DNA of 64,000 nucleotides from Leptobrachium leishanense (lineage: Eukaryota > Chordata > Amphibia > Anura > Megophryidae): positions 121,958,692 to 122,022,691 of the forward strand of contig CM019066.1 of assembly GCA_009667805.1 (NCBI GenBank), given 5' to 3'. The translations under genes and the position numbers were made by a program. Of the stretch, positions 1 through 14,898 are shown piece after piece. The notes below the pieces were generated by a model. That model was not told the DNA's origin. It did no database searches and saw only the letters and a program-made list of their open reading frames with translations. Within the stretch, counting starts at the first letter, position 1; each line of letters starts with the position of its first letter.

Positions 1-833
1 GATAATTACTTGACATTTCACTTCTGGATGTTTTTTTGAGTGGGATCAGACCGATACAAAGTATAAGTCTGCTTTAATGGCGCAAGTGAGTTAAATCCTC
101 AGACAGGAGCAGAGAATCCCTAAAAAGCAAGGTTTGTACTAAGGCCTAAGTTTGTTCTCATTGCTCACTTTTTCTTTCTTTCATATGTGTTGGTGCCTTG
201 AGTGTTCACTTAAATATGTTCATTAGCATGGAGGATGGTTTTGTCTTTATAGGTTCTGGTAACCATATTAACGGAGAGATTTAATATATGGTGGTTCTAC
301 ATGAAAAGGTATGCCATAAAATGTAGTGAAAGAAAAGGATATTTACTTAAATGAATACAATGCAAAAGACTACACAACTCACCTATAATAACATCCTTAT
401 TTGTAACTATAAGAGTAATGATAGTTGCACATTAATAATCAGGAAACAAAGAAACAGGTTTCTTGAATTGAATGATAATGTATGTGTTCTGCAGAATTCA
501 CAGGCAATTAATATTGTAGTGAAGCATATCCGTGAGAACGTACGTTCCATGACCAGAGCTTCTTCAACGCCAATAAAAATAAATCATTACAAATTATCTA
601 GTCCTATACTCATTTACTAAGAAGACACGCAACTGGAAAATATGATAAAATAAGATAGAACACAAACATGGAGAAAAATAATAATTTTGCCAGAGAGATT
701 CCAAATATAAAAAAATCTAGAGAATTTTAACATCTGGATGCAACAAAATAGATTTCCTAATACCATTAAGTCGAATATGGGAATTACATGTTACCCATGC
801 GGACAATATAGACTTCGATTTCATCATGATTTA
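1..833. other. Intronic sequence, no gene seen
   Basis: AT-rich sequence downstream of the PR-domain exon in the gene's direction. The 89-codon open frame at 351-620 has no splice context or recognisable motif and is taken as chance. Confidence 0.6.
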
Positions 834-1215
834 TAGGGATGTGCATGGCTGAAAAATTTGTTTAGTTTTGTTTCGTTATGTTACGTTTTTAGATCCTTTC
901 ATTTTCGGAATTTCGTAACCAATTTTGCTTTGTATCATTTCGTTTTGGATCGATTTGAAAATCGATTCGAATTTCATATAGCAATTCGGTAGTTGATATC
1001 AATTCGTATTTTGGATCACTAAATAATAGTTGATATCAGTTATTCAAATTTTTCTTTTACGATGATGACACCGTGTAAAACTAAATAAATTTGTTATATA
1101 CCATTTCGTTTTGAATTCATATCGTATTGATTGGTTATTCGGAAGTACTTCCGAATACGAATTATCAAATTTCGTTCCAAATTCTGAATTTTTCTGAAAC
1201 AATTGCACATCTCTA
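834..1215. mobile_element. Non-autonomous hAT element (TAGGGATGTGC family), copy 1
   Basis: Ends TAGGGATGTGCA and TGCACATCTCTA form imperfect terminal inverted repeats (TIRs), bounded by a perfect 8-bp duplication ATGATTTA at 826-833 and 1216-1223. An 8-bp TSD is the hAT signature. The interior is low-complexity, rich in TTTCG/ATTCG words, with no transposase. Same family as 41701-42382. Confidence 0.8.
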
Positions 1216-1223
1216 ATGATTTA

Positions 1224-2329
1224 CCCTTGACAAAATAACTTCTACTATCTACTATGACTAAGAAAACCAATGACATTTGCTTGAAATTTAAAATTTTTGA
1301 TTTGACACATTTATATCACAGAAATAGGATGTGTGGACGGTTGAAAAATATGAACTATAAATTATTATCGTTGTTCTAGTGCCTGCAGTCTTAGCATAAA
1401 TTTACAATAATCAAAAGGGAAGAAAACACATACATAGGAACGGAGACAAAAGGTCTAAAGGGGTCCTGCTCAGATGAGCTTACAATCCAAACACTTAAAA
1501 CACACTCATAAATATATCTAAATAGCAGCATCCAGTCATTTCCTGTACATAACGGTTTTCTGTATTTTACATTATACCACACAATCAACAAATTACATCC
1601 CTTCGATGTGGCTGTGTTACCCTGGTGTGAATAAATAGACATTGTAGTTTCTTAGTGTATGTCAAACTGAGATTTGCTTTACCATTAAATGACTATGCTA
1701 GCCTTGTGGAATTCCATCGCGTTGTATAAACAAACTAGAATAATTACAGAATTAAAAAGGAAAAAAATTCAAACATCCATTTCAGAAATAAACTAAACGA
1801 CAAGTTTACATCTAGACTGCAAGTGTCCATGAAACTTGACTTTTGGTTTGTTTCTCTTCTCCAACGCTCGCTGGTCAAGAGCTAGAACCAAGCTGGAATT
1901 TGTTGCAGAGTCAGCATTTTCTGTATCAGTAGGCGCAGAGTTTATGAAGGAGAAAAAAGCATCCAGTCAAGGTTACCTAAGGTAAGCTGCTAAGTCATCC
2001 GACTGTCTGGCACCAAGACGTGAGGTTTCCCTTTTTGCAGCAGTGACCCCTCTCACCTCCATCCAATACACTGTGTATGGTCATTTGAGAATTACAGAAT
2101 ACTGCCAGTTCACAAGTTTGAATATAAACTTGTTTACAATTTATAAAGAGATGTTCCCTTGATTTGTGGCTGTATTTCACCCCTATTTTACCAGAATGTA
2201 GAAGGTAATAAATTTTAACTGAAATGTCTAAAGAAGTACCATTTGTGGTTTGAATTTGCTTGAAACACTGAGAGCGCTATTCCCTAGTGAACGCTAACTG
2301 TAGCGATTGGGGAAGTAAGTGTTAAAGTC
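1224..2329. other. Intronic sequence, nothing recognised
   Basis: No exon, RNA gene or clear repeat boundary seen. Short open frames at 1391-1642 and 1995-2180 lack support. Confidence 0.5.
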
Positions 2330-2995
2330 AGGATAAGTGACGACTTTAACGCATGCCCCCATATTACATTCAAACGCTAATCCTCCTAAATATCCGTTGG
2401 AGCATCGGAGATTGCGCTAGCTTGCGCGAGCTTACTGTGCTTTGCACTCCCCATGTTAAGTATAGGGTTTGCAATCAGTAGTTCGAATATAGTACTACAA
2501 AGTGCTAAGGCTAACACTAATTACCGCACCGATGGGTTAAACCGATTTTTTACCGGCACCCAAAAGCTGGTGCTAACAGATTCTGCTTTTTCAGAATCAA
2601 TTAGCAACAGCTGAAAAAAAATCCTCCAATAAATCAGATACTCATCTCTCATCCCGTTGCGAGAACAGTGGCCCGATCCACTGCTTCTTGCCACTGGGAG
2701 CAGAGGGAGACTGGGGACAAATAGTCCCCAGTCTCCTTCCACGATCACCCCGAACGAGATCTCACAGGGCTCGTGGCCTGGCAGTGCAACACTCTTAATG
2801 GGATCCTATTGACTCCAGGAGGTGACACTCGCGTGTGGAAGCGCTACCACAAGTATCCAAGGATAGTGCATGGTTCCGGGGCAAGGTGCTGAAGTAGCGC
2901 CTGCCCCAGAAACTCACGCTAAAATGGGAAGCTACATGGAAACCTGAAGGGGCAGGTTTTCCAAGTCGGTGTCCCCATTTTAGTGCCAACAAGGG
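2330..2995 (-). repeat. Interspersed repeat, inverted partner of 59385-59968
   Basis: On the minus strand this reads collinearly with 59385-59968 on the plus strand. Shared words include CTATACTTAACATGGGGAGT, GAATGTAATATGGGGGCATG, AGCAGAATC.GTTAG and the GTGGATCG...TTCTCGC segment. No coding capacity. The 'tattacatt' end words and 'tatacttaacat' core also occur in the 12625-13368 element, so all three probably belong to one MITE superfamily. Boundaries are approximate. Confidence 0.6.
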
Positions 2996-3057
2996 AATTG
3001 TGCCCTGAAGTTTCTGTAAACCAAATACTAAAGCAAAATTAACAGATAAAATATTTA

Positions 3058-5736
<2,679 letters not shown>

Positions 5737-5916
5737 GGGTCTATTCACTAACAAGGTGAAACTCTGGAGAACTTTTGGAGAAGTGAAAATTCTAGGTCAA
5801 ATAGCCGATTTGGAAAGTGAGATCAATGGGAGAATTTTTCTGGTTTGGCTATTTTGACCTAGAATTTTCACTTCTCCAAAAGTTCTCCAGTGTTTCACCT
5901 TTTAGTGCATAGACCC
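5737..5916. mobile_element. Fold-back MITE, long-hairpin family, copy 1
   Basis: A 180-bp element whose two halves are near-perfect reverse complements: GGGTCTATTCACTAA at the left end and TTAGTGCATAGACCC at the right, with arms of about 80 bp containing GAAAATTCTAGGTCAAA / TTTTGACCTAGAATTTTC. The loop lies around GATTTGGAAAGTGAGAT. Non-coding. Relatives at 7718-8285 and 24178-24353. Confidence 0.8.
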
Positions 5917-6606
5917 TTTAGTCTTAAGTTTTGTAACAAGATTAAAAAATAATTACATGCGCATGTTTTGTGCCATTTCACTTAAGGAAACACTTGGCTG
6001 TGGGCCTAGCTCCCACTCTAGTTCGTAGACTGTTTAACAACAATTGTTTCACCGTCAATGTGTATGGGGTAAGACCCTAAAAAAAAAAGGTTGTATTTGA
6101 TAGGGGAGAAAAAATAAATAAATAAATAAGAAAATAAAATAAATCGACGCTTGTGTGTCATTCTTTTCGGTGCGACGTTGTACCATAAATGCAAAATATT
6201 TTTCAAATGCGAGTATTGTACAAAATAAACGCTCCTAATTTTAGCCTTACGGTTAGCAATATGGTCACTACTTTAATCTTTTCATTTTAGAGTTACATTA
6301 TGTTAGTATTTGTGCTGGTTTTTGGGTTGATGTTACGTTTATTGTTAATCGTAACCCTAACCAAAACAGATTCTGCTCCATTTTCAGCCAATAGATATAT
6401 TATCTTTCTTTTGATGTGAATGTGGATGCTCAGCTCTGAACATACTATACAGCACATCGCTATACCCGTTTATGTAACATTTTACAGAGATCTAATACTT
6501 TATGTTTTGGAATCATACTATTCAATATAGAGTGAAAATGACTCAGGAAAGAAGCAGAGTTTCTCTTAATTGTAACATAGAACAGGATACTGAAATATAT
6601 TGTAAT
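5917..6606. other. Intronic sequence with (AAAT)n run
   Basis: AT-rich spacer with a short AAAT-type microsatellite near 6110-6142. Nothing else recognised. Confidence 0.5.
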
Positions 6607-7537
6607 TTAACCCTTTCGCTGCTGAGCCTTTTCCCACCTCTGTGCTGAGCTCATTTTTGCCGGTTTCGCTCATGTTTAAACGCGTTTTGAAGCCTTATTT
6701 TAATATATGACCCAGACATATTATATATCGTTCTTTCCGGCAGACTGTGCAGATTCATAATATGTCATTATTATATGTATACGTTATGTCATGTCTGTAT
6801 ATTATAACAAAAAATGCAATAGAATTTGAATTTTCAATAATTTACAATGTGTAAAGTGTTTTTTTTCACATTTTAAAATGCGATCGTTTTCGGTTATATT
6901 TTCTATGGGGTGCGCTTGTTAAAAAAATTTGAAATGAGGAATCGTTATTTTTTTTGGGGAAAATTCCGTGTTTTTTAGCAAACGCCCCCCCATAGAAAAA
7001 ATAGTTAGTGCAGCATCATTGTTCACATTATAATTGAAATGGGAACAATATTGTTGCACTAATAAATCTAAAAAAAAAAACAAAAAACTTTTTTTTTTAA
7101 ATTTTTTACATGGTCATGTTTGGTATCATTGGAAAGGCTACGCTCTGGCCGTTCCAATGATAGTAAACATTACCCCCTAGCTGTCACGGATCGGGAGATA
7201 GGGGGTTCATTGGAACCCCCTAGCTCCACTATAGGTGGCAGCAAGGGGTTAATTTAAAAACTGGAGCCATCGCGCTCTGCGCGATGACGCCAGTCATTAG
7301 GGGGATATCCCGGAAGCTTGGCCGACATCCAAGATGTCGGCCAGCTCCGGGAGGGGACCGCGATACGGCGCATGTTGGCGCCATATTGCGATCCAGCCCC
7401 CTAGGGCTTAAATACAGCCGCCGCTTGGAAGGGCAGGCTGATCGCAGGCTGCAAAGGGAGGACGCGCTCAGCGCGTCCTCCGCAGCCAAGTACCAATGCG
7501 GTTGGACGCGCGCGTCCAACCGCATTGAAGTGGTTAA
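6607..7537 (+). mobile_element. piggyBac-like non-autonomous element, copy A
   Basis: Flanked by TTAA on both sides (6607-6610 and 7534-7537). Starts TTAACCCTTTCGCTGCTGAG and ends TTGAAGTGGTTAA, giving short CC(C/A)...TTC-type inverted ends as in piggyBac elements of frogs. AT-rich 5' half; GC-rich 3' half made of consecutive perfect hairpins (GGGGGTTC/GAACCCCC near 7202; CATCGCGC/GCGCGATG near 7268; GAGGACGCGC/GCGCGTCCTC near 7461). No transposase. The overlapping open frames at 7229-7568 on both strands are by-products of the palindromes. Closely related to 18190-19401 and 39500-40685. Confidence 0.75.
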
Positions 7538-7717
7538 AGACCAATTTCTATCACATACCTATTCTTAAACGGTTGTAAATTAAATCATATTGTTAGAATT
7601 ATTTCTTAAATGTAAACCAATAGAGAGCCCCCCCCCAATGTTCTGCACAGGAGCAATATAGTAAAGAGTTTTCTGTGAGATCTGCGCTACGCTAATCCTA
7701 AATAGCGCTATAGATTC

Positions 7718-8285
7718 ACCTTTTATTTATTGAATAGATCTGAAAGTCAGGAGAATTGGCAGAAGTGAAAAATCCAGGTCGCTCTGCCAACACCCCCAAT
7801 CCTTCTTTCAAGACGTCTACCAAGCTGCCCACTTTCTATGGAACTTCATCCCCCATAACATCAGACTCTCCCCGTCTCTCCAGTCCTTCAAGAAGTCTCT
7901 GAAAACACATTACTTATCGGCTAACTCCGTAATCCCCCTCTGTTTATTTCCTGCTCCATCTTTCCACACCCTTCACATGCGCCCCGCTATTGCACATGCT
8001 CTATTTACCCTCACCTAGTGTGTAACCGCTCTCCTCTTCGATTGTAAGCTCTTGAGCAGTGTCCTCTCTCCTACTGTTCTGTGTGTTGAACCGTATGTAT
8101 ATGTTATTCTGCCTCCCATTGTACAGTGCTACAGACCTTGTTAGCGCTCTATAAAAACTTGTAACTGTAAAATAGCCAAACCAAAAACATTCTCCCATTT
8201 ATCTCACTTTCCAAATCTGCTATTTAGTCTAGATTATTCTCTTTTGCCAATTCTCCGGAGTTTCACCTTTTAGTGAATATTCCTG
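7718..8285. mobile_element. Fold-back MITE, long-hairpin family, copy 2, split by a LINE fragment
   Basis: The left arm (GGAGAATTGGCAGAAGTG, 7751 on) and the right arm (GCCAATTCTCCGGAGTTTC, about 8249-8267) are the arms of the family seen at 5737-5916. They are separated by a LINE 3' fragment at about 7784-8166, so the MITE is older than that insertion. Confidence 0.65.
7784..8166 (+). mobile_element. LINE 3' fragment (Rex1/L2-like tail), copy 1
   Basis: Carries the degraded coding end typical of these LINEs (a TTCAAGAAGTCTCTGAAAAC segment, reading FK.SLKT), then ATTGTAAGCTC, TTGTACAGTGCTACAGACC and GCGCTCTATAAAAA, matching the tails at 22870-23090 and 51598-51949. 5'-truncated, inserted in the fold-back MITE. 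Confidence 0.65.
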
Positions 8286-8289
8286 TGTC

Positions 8290-9923
8290 TGGAAGCAATC
8301 TACAACGTGCCGCAAGACGGGTAGTATTTAAAGCCCTGCACAATATCGGTTATTGACTAGCACTGTCTAACAGATTTGATACGCCAGATTTGTTGTCTTA
8401 ATAAGTGTACATAGTTGTACAGATGTTTTCTGCATATTTTGCCATATAAATTGCTATTTTATGCAAATTGTAAGTAGTTTAGACTTGGTTTATATTTACG
8501 GTGCGAATCTGACTACATTTGCGGTTGGACCAAATCATCTTTTATAATAAAATTTATGATGGCAAAGCTCCTGTGTTGATGTGCTAGACTTAACTGTAAT
8601 CATAAAGTCTGCCGAAAACTTATTTGCTCTTAGCAAGATTTAAACAACCCATTATATCACCTGATGTGAAAAGTTTGTTTTCAATAAAATAAAAATACGA
8701 AGTTTTATTTTAGATTTTTTTTTTTTTACCTTGGGCAGGTTTGTTTATTTATTTTACAGATTACCCAAAGTTATTCAAGCCAGAATAAAAAGCATGATTT
8801 TTATAGCAATAGCTAGCATTTCAGAATTACTACAAACCCTCAGACCGTGCATGTCTAGAGTGTTTGTTTTCAATGGATAAAAAGTATTCTATGAATGTGA
8901 TTATTGCAGAATATAACACGGATGGAATTTGACACCTGTGCAAAATCTTTAAGGTCGTTGTGTTGGGATTAGAGCTCTATTCATTTTAACAGTAACTGTG
9001 CAGTAGTCACTGGCGTGTGCAGCCTGTTACATTAGGGTGTGCACCAATGGAACATTTATTAATTTAAAGCTTATATTTAGAAGACTTTGCTAAAAATACA
9101 CATTTTTTATTAGCAATTTTTTAATAACAAGCCAGTAATCAGAGATAGTCAGTTTTTATTCCTTTCATCATGAACCAAATAAGGGACATCTAATATTTCA
9201 ATGTAGGAGGTGAAAGAGGACCTCTTCACCCAACTTTAGGGTGTGCCTTGGCACACCAGGCACACCCCCTGCGCACGCTATAGCAGTAGTGACTATAGCA
9301 GTAGTCACATCAGTTTGTTTAGGGCCATTCTTTTATTATCAAATTATGGATTACCACGCTTTTAATGAATTACTTCTATTATAGTGCATTATATACAATC
9401 CATCAGTAAAGTGTCTGACTTGCATGTTGCACACAAACATATACATACAGCATACACATATACAAACACACACTACAGAGTGTGTGATATATATATATAT
9501 ATATATATACGACACACATTGTATATGCACTTACAAGCTTGTGTGGTTGTAGAAATATACACTATATCACACACACATTACTATATTATACTCTTGTAGT
9601 ATAGAAAAATATCTAAATATGTGTACATATCTATTTAGTTACCCTCCCTGTTTCCTTTGTTAAATGTATCCAGAAGTGTTGATGAACGTTATTTCATAAT
9701 GCAGGAGGAGCTCACTCAGGTGGGATAACATTAACGCTGAAATGCCAGTTTAAAAAGATAGGATTTATTTGTACTGTTCAATTGCAGTGCACCATAAATA
9801 TATTTTACTATAGACGATATCAGGATACTATATAAATCTTCCATAAGCCTTACCCAAAAACACACATTACTACCTTTTTAGCTGAAAAATAGAGCGGTGA
9901 ATGAATCTTTTGGTTTTATAGGT
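8290..9923. other. Intronic sequence with TA microsatellite
   Basis: Contains a (TA)n run at about 9489-9512 within a CA/TA-rich stretch (9430-9580). The 71-codon frame there is low-complexity. No gene seen. Confidence 0.5.
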
Positions 9924-10720
9924 TGTAACGGATCTCAGTATCCCGGACCAGGTCACATCTGTGAATGCCGGACCCCAGTGTTTTCCCCAGCAGACTCTCG
10001 TGCCTTCCTCCAGTCCTTAGACAAAGCTTAAGGACTGGGACATGTAAAGAATGGTAATAAGAAATAAGACGACGCTGTGTATCTGTGAGGTTTCTCTTAG
10101 AACAGCTAAAACTCAACATCTTTATTGAGTGAAATATATACAGTCCCAGGTGGGGCTAGAGCCAAATGGGAAATTACATCCGGCGCCCCCCCTCCCCCCC
10201 ACAGTCTCAAGTGAACCTAACATGTCCAGGTATGAAACAACATGGGGTCATGGAATCACAGCCTGAGCATCAGACTGTCTGAATATCTTAGATAACAGAG
10301 GAGAAGTTACATAAGTAAAGAGTAACCGGATATATAGGGGAGTGGAGTTTGGCTACGGTGACCGCAAAGTAATTATATAAACCATGGTAACAGTAATCAG
10401 GTAATGGGGCAGTGGTTGCCCGACAAGGCAGATTAACAAAGACCACTCAAACCATACACAGATAATCAAACATTCCTAAAATAACCCAGCCAACCTTCCT
10501 ATCAGCAGATAGCAACAGACAGCTAGACAATAACATTATTCATACACGTTCACAGATTACATAAACGCCCACACCTTCACAGGCACAACACCAGAGAGGG
10601 CAGGGAAATAATATAGAAAATGAGGTCTGTGCCTCCCAAATACATTTTTATGGGTCCATGCACCCCAAGTCCAAAGTGACGCATGTCACCTAAGTAAATT
10701 GCCTTCCTTGTTTACAAATA
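9924..10720 (+). repeat. Possible degenerate LTR sequence
   Basis: Starts TGTAACGGATC and contains AACATCTTTATTGAGTGAAA followed by ATATACAGTCC, laid out like the equivalent stretch of the clear solo LTR at 32197-33053. No duplication flanks it, and the 3' end (GTTTACA at about 10712-10718) is a guess. Confidence 0.3.
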
Positions 10721-12624
10721 ACACACTTCCTCCTTACCACAAACAATGAAAATAAGGAGTAGGATGCAGAGTCTGTAGTATCATGAAGCCTGTTGACTGA
10801 ATTGGATGTACTTCTAGGGAGAAAATAAAATTGTCTTAATTGCTAAAATGAACTTCACCAGAATGGATGGGGGAGAAACAAAATAAAATAAACATTTAAA
10901 TGTTCAGATTTGGGCAAGTCCTATGATTTTTCCTTTCTGCATGTTGTCATAGAATGACTGTGGTTCACAAGGTCCATGTCCAGTTTGCCTGATGGCCAGG
11001 AACAATTGTGACCCTGAGCATTATGGGTGTTACAGGTACCAGCACTTTGAAGGCTGATAGCTTTCTGCTCAAGTACAGGTTTGTTTGTAACCTTAATTCC
11101 ACCAAAACACAAAGGACTTTATGCCTTTAGGTGTAGGAATATTTGCATAGGGCTCAGTCTTTATAATCATAGCTTCGCGCAATCTTTACCGCTATGCTTG
11201 TTAGTCTTGGTCGAGCAACAACTTTGGTTACTTCTAGGCTTTTGCGCTCCTACAACGCAGATCTGTGAAAACAGAAGGTAATAAAAAAAAAAAAAAAATA
11301 GTTTGTTCTTCCGCTGAATCTTTCACAGCATGAGATCTCTTGCGGCTCTTGCTGGAACACTCAATAGAGTTCTATGGACTCCAGAGCATATACCCCGAGT
11401 GGTGTTTGTCACTGCTCGATTTAGTAGCATTTGGCATAAAAAGATTTGTGCTACTATTGGGATTGTCACAGTAACCTGCTCTTGCAAGCGGGTTACAGGG
11501 AACGGTAATTCAGTGATACTATACTCACAGATTACGGCTCCTAAAAGAAAAGCACCCAAAGTCTTTTTCAGTACTACGTTTATCTCTACTCTAAACCTAT
11601 GATTTGGCCTCCCACATCTAAACACAACCTCGTTAGCAAATCTTAGCATCCCCTTAAGGACTAGTGGACTTGCAAAGATTGTGACAAAGTCATGGCTCTG
11701 CCACAGCTACACTTGCCGTAGAATTTGATGTTATACCTAGAAGTTCAAGAAAACCCCTCAAATTTGATAAATAATGGTACAATATCATACTCTAAATTTT
11801 TATTTACAAACAATAGTAAGGATTCATATGGAGCAAGTCAAGGACAAAGTTCCAAAAACTGAACAAACACAGCATGAACGTTCCACTGCTAGAGTTCCAC
11901 TTTTTGAACTTTCTCCCTGGATTCCTTTTCCTGATCACCTGCTGCGTTTGCTCCAAAGACACAAGTTTAGAAACTGAAAACACGATCAGGAACCCGTTAA
12001 AACTTTTATTATCTTTGCTAGCATAACTTGTTTGAAATACGACGTACATACACATTTCAAATCAAGATTAAAGATGGAAACTGGACATAAGAGGTAATGA
12101 CTTTTAATTGGATTGGTTTTATACTGTTTCCAGAGATTGAGGAAAGGCAGAAGAAAGGATTAGAAGAATCATTTCCACAAGGCATTATTTGGCATAATGA
12201 GAACACAGGGGGAGGTCCAATTCTCCAATAGTTATTGTAAACCACAGGAGATGCTTAACATGTCAGCATCTCGCTGTGTACAGTAGAGAGACACAAACGC
12301 ATAAGCTCTGTTATAAAGTTGGAAAGCGTAATTACATGAAAGAGAAAAGAAATTGCAAGGTCATGGAGTTTTTCCCTCAACAAGGGCACTGCAAATGCGA
12401 TGACTGATTAACCCATTTTGCTGTCTGACAAGTATGCAATAACTGGTCAATGGGAAAAAAAACAAAAAAACGTCACTAAACGTCCTACGTATGCCATCCA
12501 CATTCATCTAATAACTCAGGTCCTCTAGAAATTCTGTACTTTAAGTACTAAGGGCCTTATTCTAAGGTTGGGGTAAACTTAACCAGAGCCGTTGTAAACT
12601 TCATAGACATTAATGGCCCTGCTA
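10721..12624. other. Intronic sequence, nothing recognised
   Basis: Repeat-poor by eye. Overlapping frames at 11081-11281, 11323-11649 and 11804-12055 have no recognisable motif or convincing splice flanks. Confidence 0.5.
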
Positions 12625-13368
12625 AGGGCCCTATTACATTCCTCGCGCAAATGCGCATTTACGCGAGGGGCAAAACCCTTTGCGCTGAACGTCGTATTAC
12701 AACGTTCGCGCAAATGATGTGCGTTATAGTTTAACGCGGATGGACCTGCGCGAGTGTGATTATCTGTGCGCGTCCTATACTTAACATTGTGAGCGCAAAT
12801 TCGTTTGTGCGCTGGTATACGGATGGTATTCCAAATCGATGCGCATCTTCTTACGAACGACATTTGCGCGCATAACTTTAACGTCTTTGAAAAGCTGGTG
12901 GTAACTGCAAATCGGAATGTTCTGGCCGAAACTAAATACACCAGCACGAAAAAAAATAAAAATACAGCGCATTATAGTTACACATTCTACACATACCCAA
13001 ACAATAAAATTGTGAATTTGTGCGTGTTTTTTTTATTGCTGCAGCACGTATACTCAGATTTACTTTGACAGGTGCAAAAACTTAAGTGAGTCAATTAAGG
13101 TAAATTGATGTCAATTAAGGTTCTTAATTCTGGTTGGCTGAATCCCGCGAAAAAAAAAACACAGTCCACACACTGGTTTGTGTGCGCTACGTTACCGCGC
13201 ACGTATTACCCTTCGATTTGCGCGTAGGTTTTTACGAATGCTATTTTCGGACGGATGAGAAAATGTGTTCGGATCGTAATACCACCGTTAATTTTCGCGC
13301 GATAACGCTTAACGATGCGTGCAAAAAAAAATGCGCTGCACGGACGAATTTGCGCGAACAATGTAATA
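12625..13368. mobile_element. TIR element rich in CGCGCAAAT words
   Basis: Begins AGGGCCCTATTACATTCCTC and ends with GCGCGAACAATGTAATA, giving inverted ends of the form TATTACATT..TCGCGC. Interior dense in TGCGC/CGCGCAAAT. No transposase; the overlapping frames at 12579-12972 arise from this composition. Related by end words to 2330-2995 and 59385-59968. Confidence 0.5.
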
Positions 13369-13452
13369 ATTTGTATTTCTGTAACAATTCAATGTTCTTG
13401 AACCCAGGACATACTTGTAAACGAGAGAAATCTCAATGTATCCTTCCTGGTA

Positions 13453-13882
13453 AGGCTGGGGTCAGACCAGCGCACTTTTAACGTGCGTTCTGGCACACAT
13501 AATTACGGCCGCACTAGCAGCAGATGACGGGCAAGACGGCCAATATACGATGTACGGCCGCACAAAAGTCCGCCCGTGCAACGCAAGTGGAATTTGAATG
13601 TATTTTTCTGAGAACGCTGAACCGCTAGTACGGACGTACTGAGTGCGCAGCTGCGGCATAGCGGCGTGTGTGCGAGATTAGGAGATGTCAGACGCTGCTA
13701 ATGTCCAGCCTACATAACGTCCAGACGCAAAAAGAGTTTTATTGAGGATCCGTACAAAATCACGCCCCTGAAAATGCGCGTCGTCTGACCGTTTTTGCGC
13801 ATTCCAAGAAAAAATACGTCAATGCGTTCGGACGCACTTTTTCACGTTCGCGGGGAAAAATGCTTTCGTCTGACCCTAGCCT
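13453..13882. mobile_element. CpG-rich TA-flanked MITE (AGGCTAGGGTCAGAC family), copy 1
   Basis: Ends AGGCTGGGGTCAGAC and GTCTGACCCTAGCCT are inverted repeats flanked by TA on each side. Removing the element and one TA restores a SINE-tail sequence (CCTTCCTGGTAAATACTTT) that matches an uninterrupted SINE tail near 37860. Interior CpG-rich, non-coding. Confidence 0.8.
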
Positions 13883-14898
13883 TAAATACTTTATAAATTA
13901 ATAAATAGGGGCCTAAGTGTACAACAGCTCTGATTAAGTGAACACCCTCCTTGGAATAGGGCTCAATATGTTTTGTTAATTTAAACTTATTAGCCTTTCT
14001 AACAAAATATGGTTAAAAGAGGGACATGGTAAAATGAAAGGTTGGTGTGGATTCACGCAATGTTGTACAATTTATAATCATAAAGCGGGCAACACTTTTT
14101 TATACTAACAATTAGGATACAACCTTGGCAGGAGTTTATAATTTCAAGACATATATACAATTAACTAAAAAACTACCCAAATAAAAAAAAAAAGCTAAAT
14201 GAAATTAGTAACAAGAATACCTTTCTGCAGCAAACAGGACGCCGTTTTTTTTTAGAAATGTTGAAAATGACAACTAAATAGTCCTACTATGTAAGTGATG
14301 TTAAGGTTCATTAATGCGGTTAACATAAAACCATTAAAACATGTTGCTTGTCAGTTGAATTCTATGCTGAGCTTTAAACAGCAGACTGTACAGATTTCCC
14401 TCAATGAATTAGAAAGAGGCACCTTTTGTGCACTTGTCACACAATGCTACCGCAAGAGCCCCTCTGGCAATGACTGATTTGGAAGAGGGGGTTCTTCTAC
14501 GAAGGGTATTATTTTAACCAGGATGTTTTTTCTTTTCAGTATTCACAAAAGGGATGCTATCCCTTTAAACTTTTTCAAGGGGGAGAAAAAAAAAAGGAGA
14601 ACAGTACATGGACAAATGTACCAGACGAGATTAGGAAAACCCATGCTGGGCTACTAATTTGACTTGGCGTAGCTATTTCACAAAAGAGAGTTTTATTTAA
14701 CTGATGAACCTATCATGTCTTAAGACATTATTAACAAGGGTTTGCTTCTGACAGCGTGATATCTGGGCCGCTTCATCTTACATTATCATGCATCCAGGCT
14801 GAAGAAATGGATTCTGGCTGCTAAACCTCAGAAGCTGCTACTAGAAATTGTTAAAAAGACTGATATTTAACAATACAAAACAACTTGTTTCTTACAAG
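13883..14898. other. Intronic sequence, nothing recognised
   Basis: The first bases are the right part of the SINE tail split by the preceding MITE. The remainder is AT-rich single-copy-looking DNA. Confidence 0.5.

Noticed and set aside
11330..11602. 90-codon frame starting with a Met-Arg-Ser-like N-terminus on the plus strand
   Set aside because: Briefly considered as a first PRDM exon because of MRS, but it is on the wrong strand and lacks the expected basic sequence and donor.
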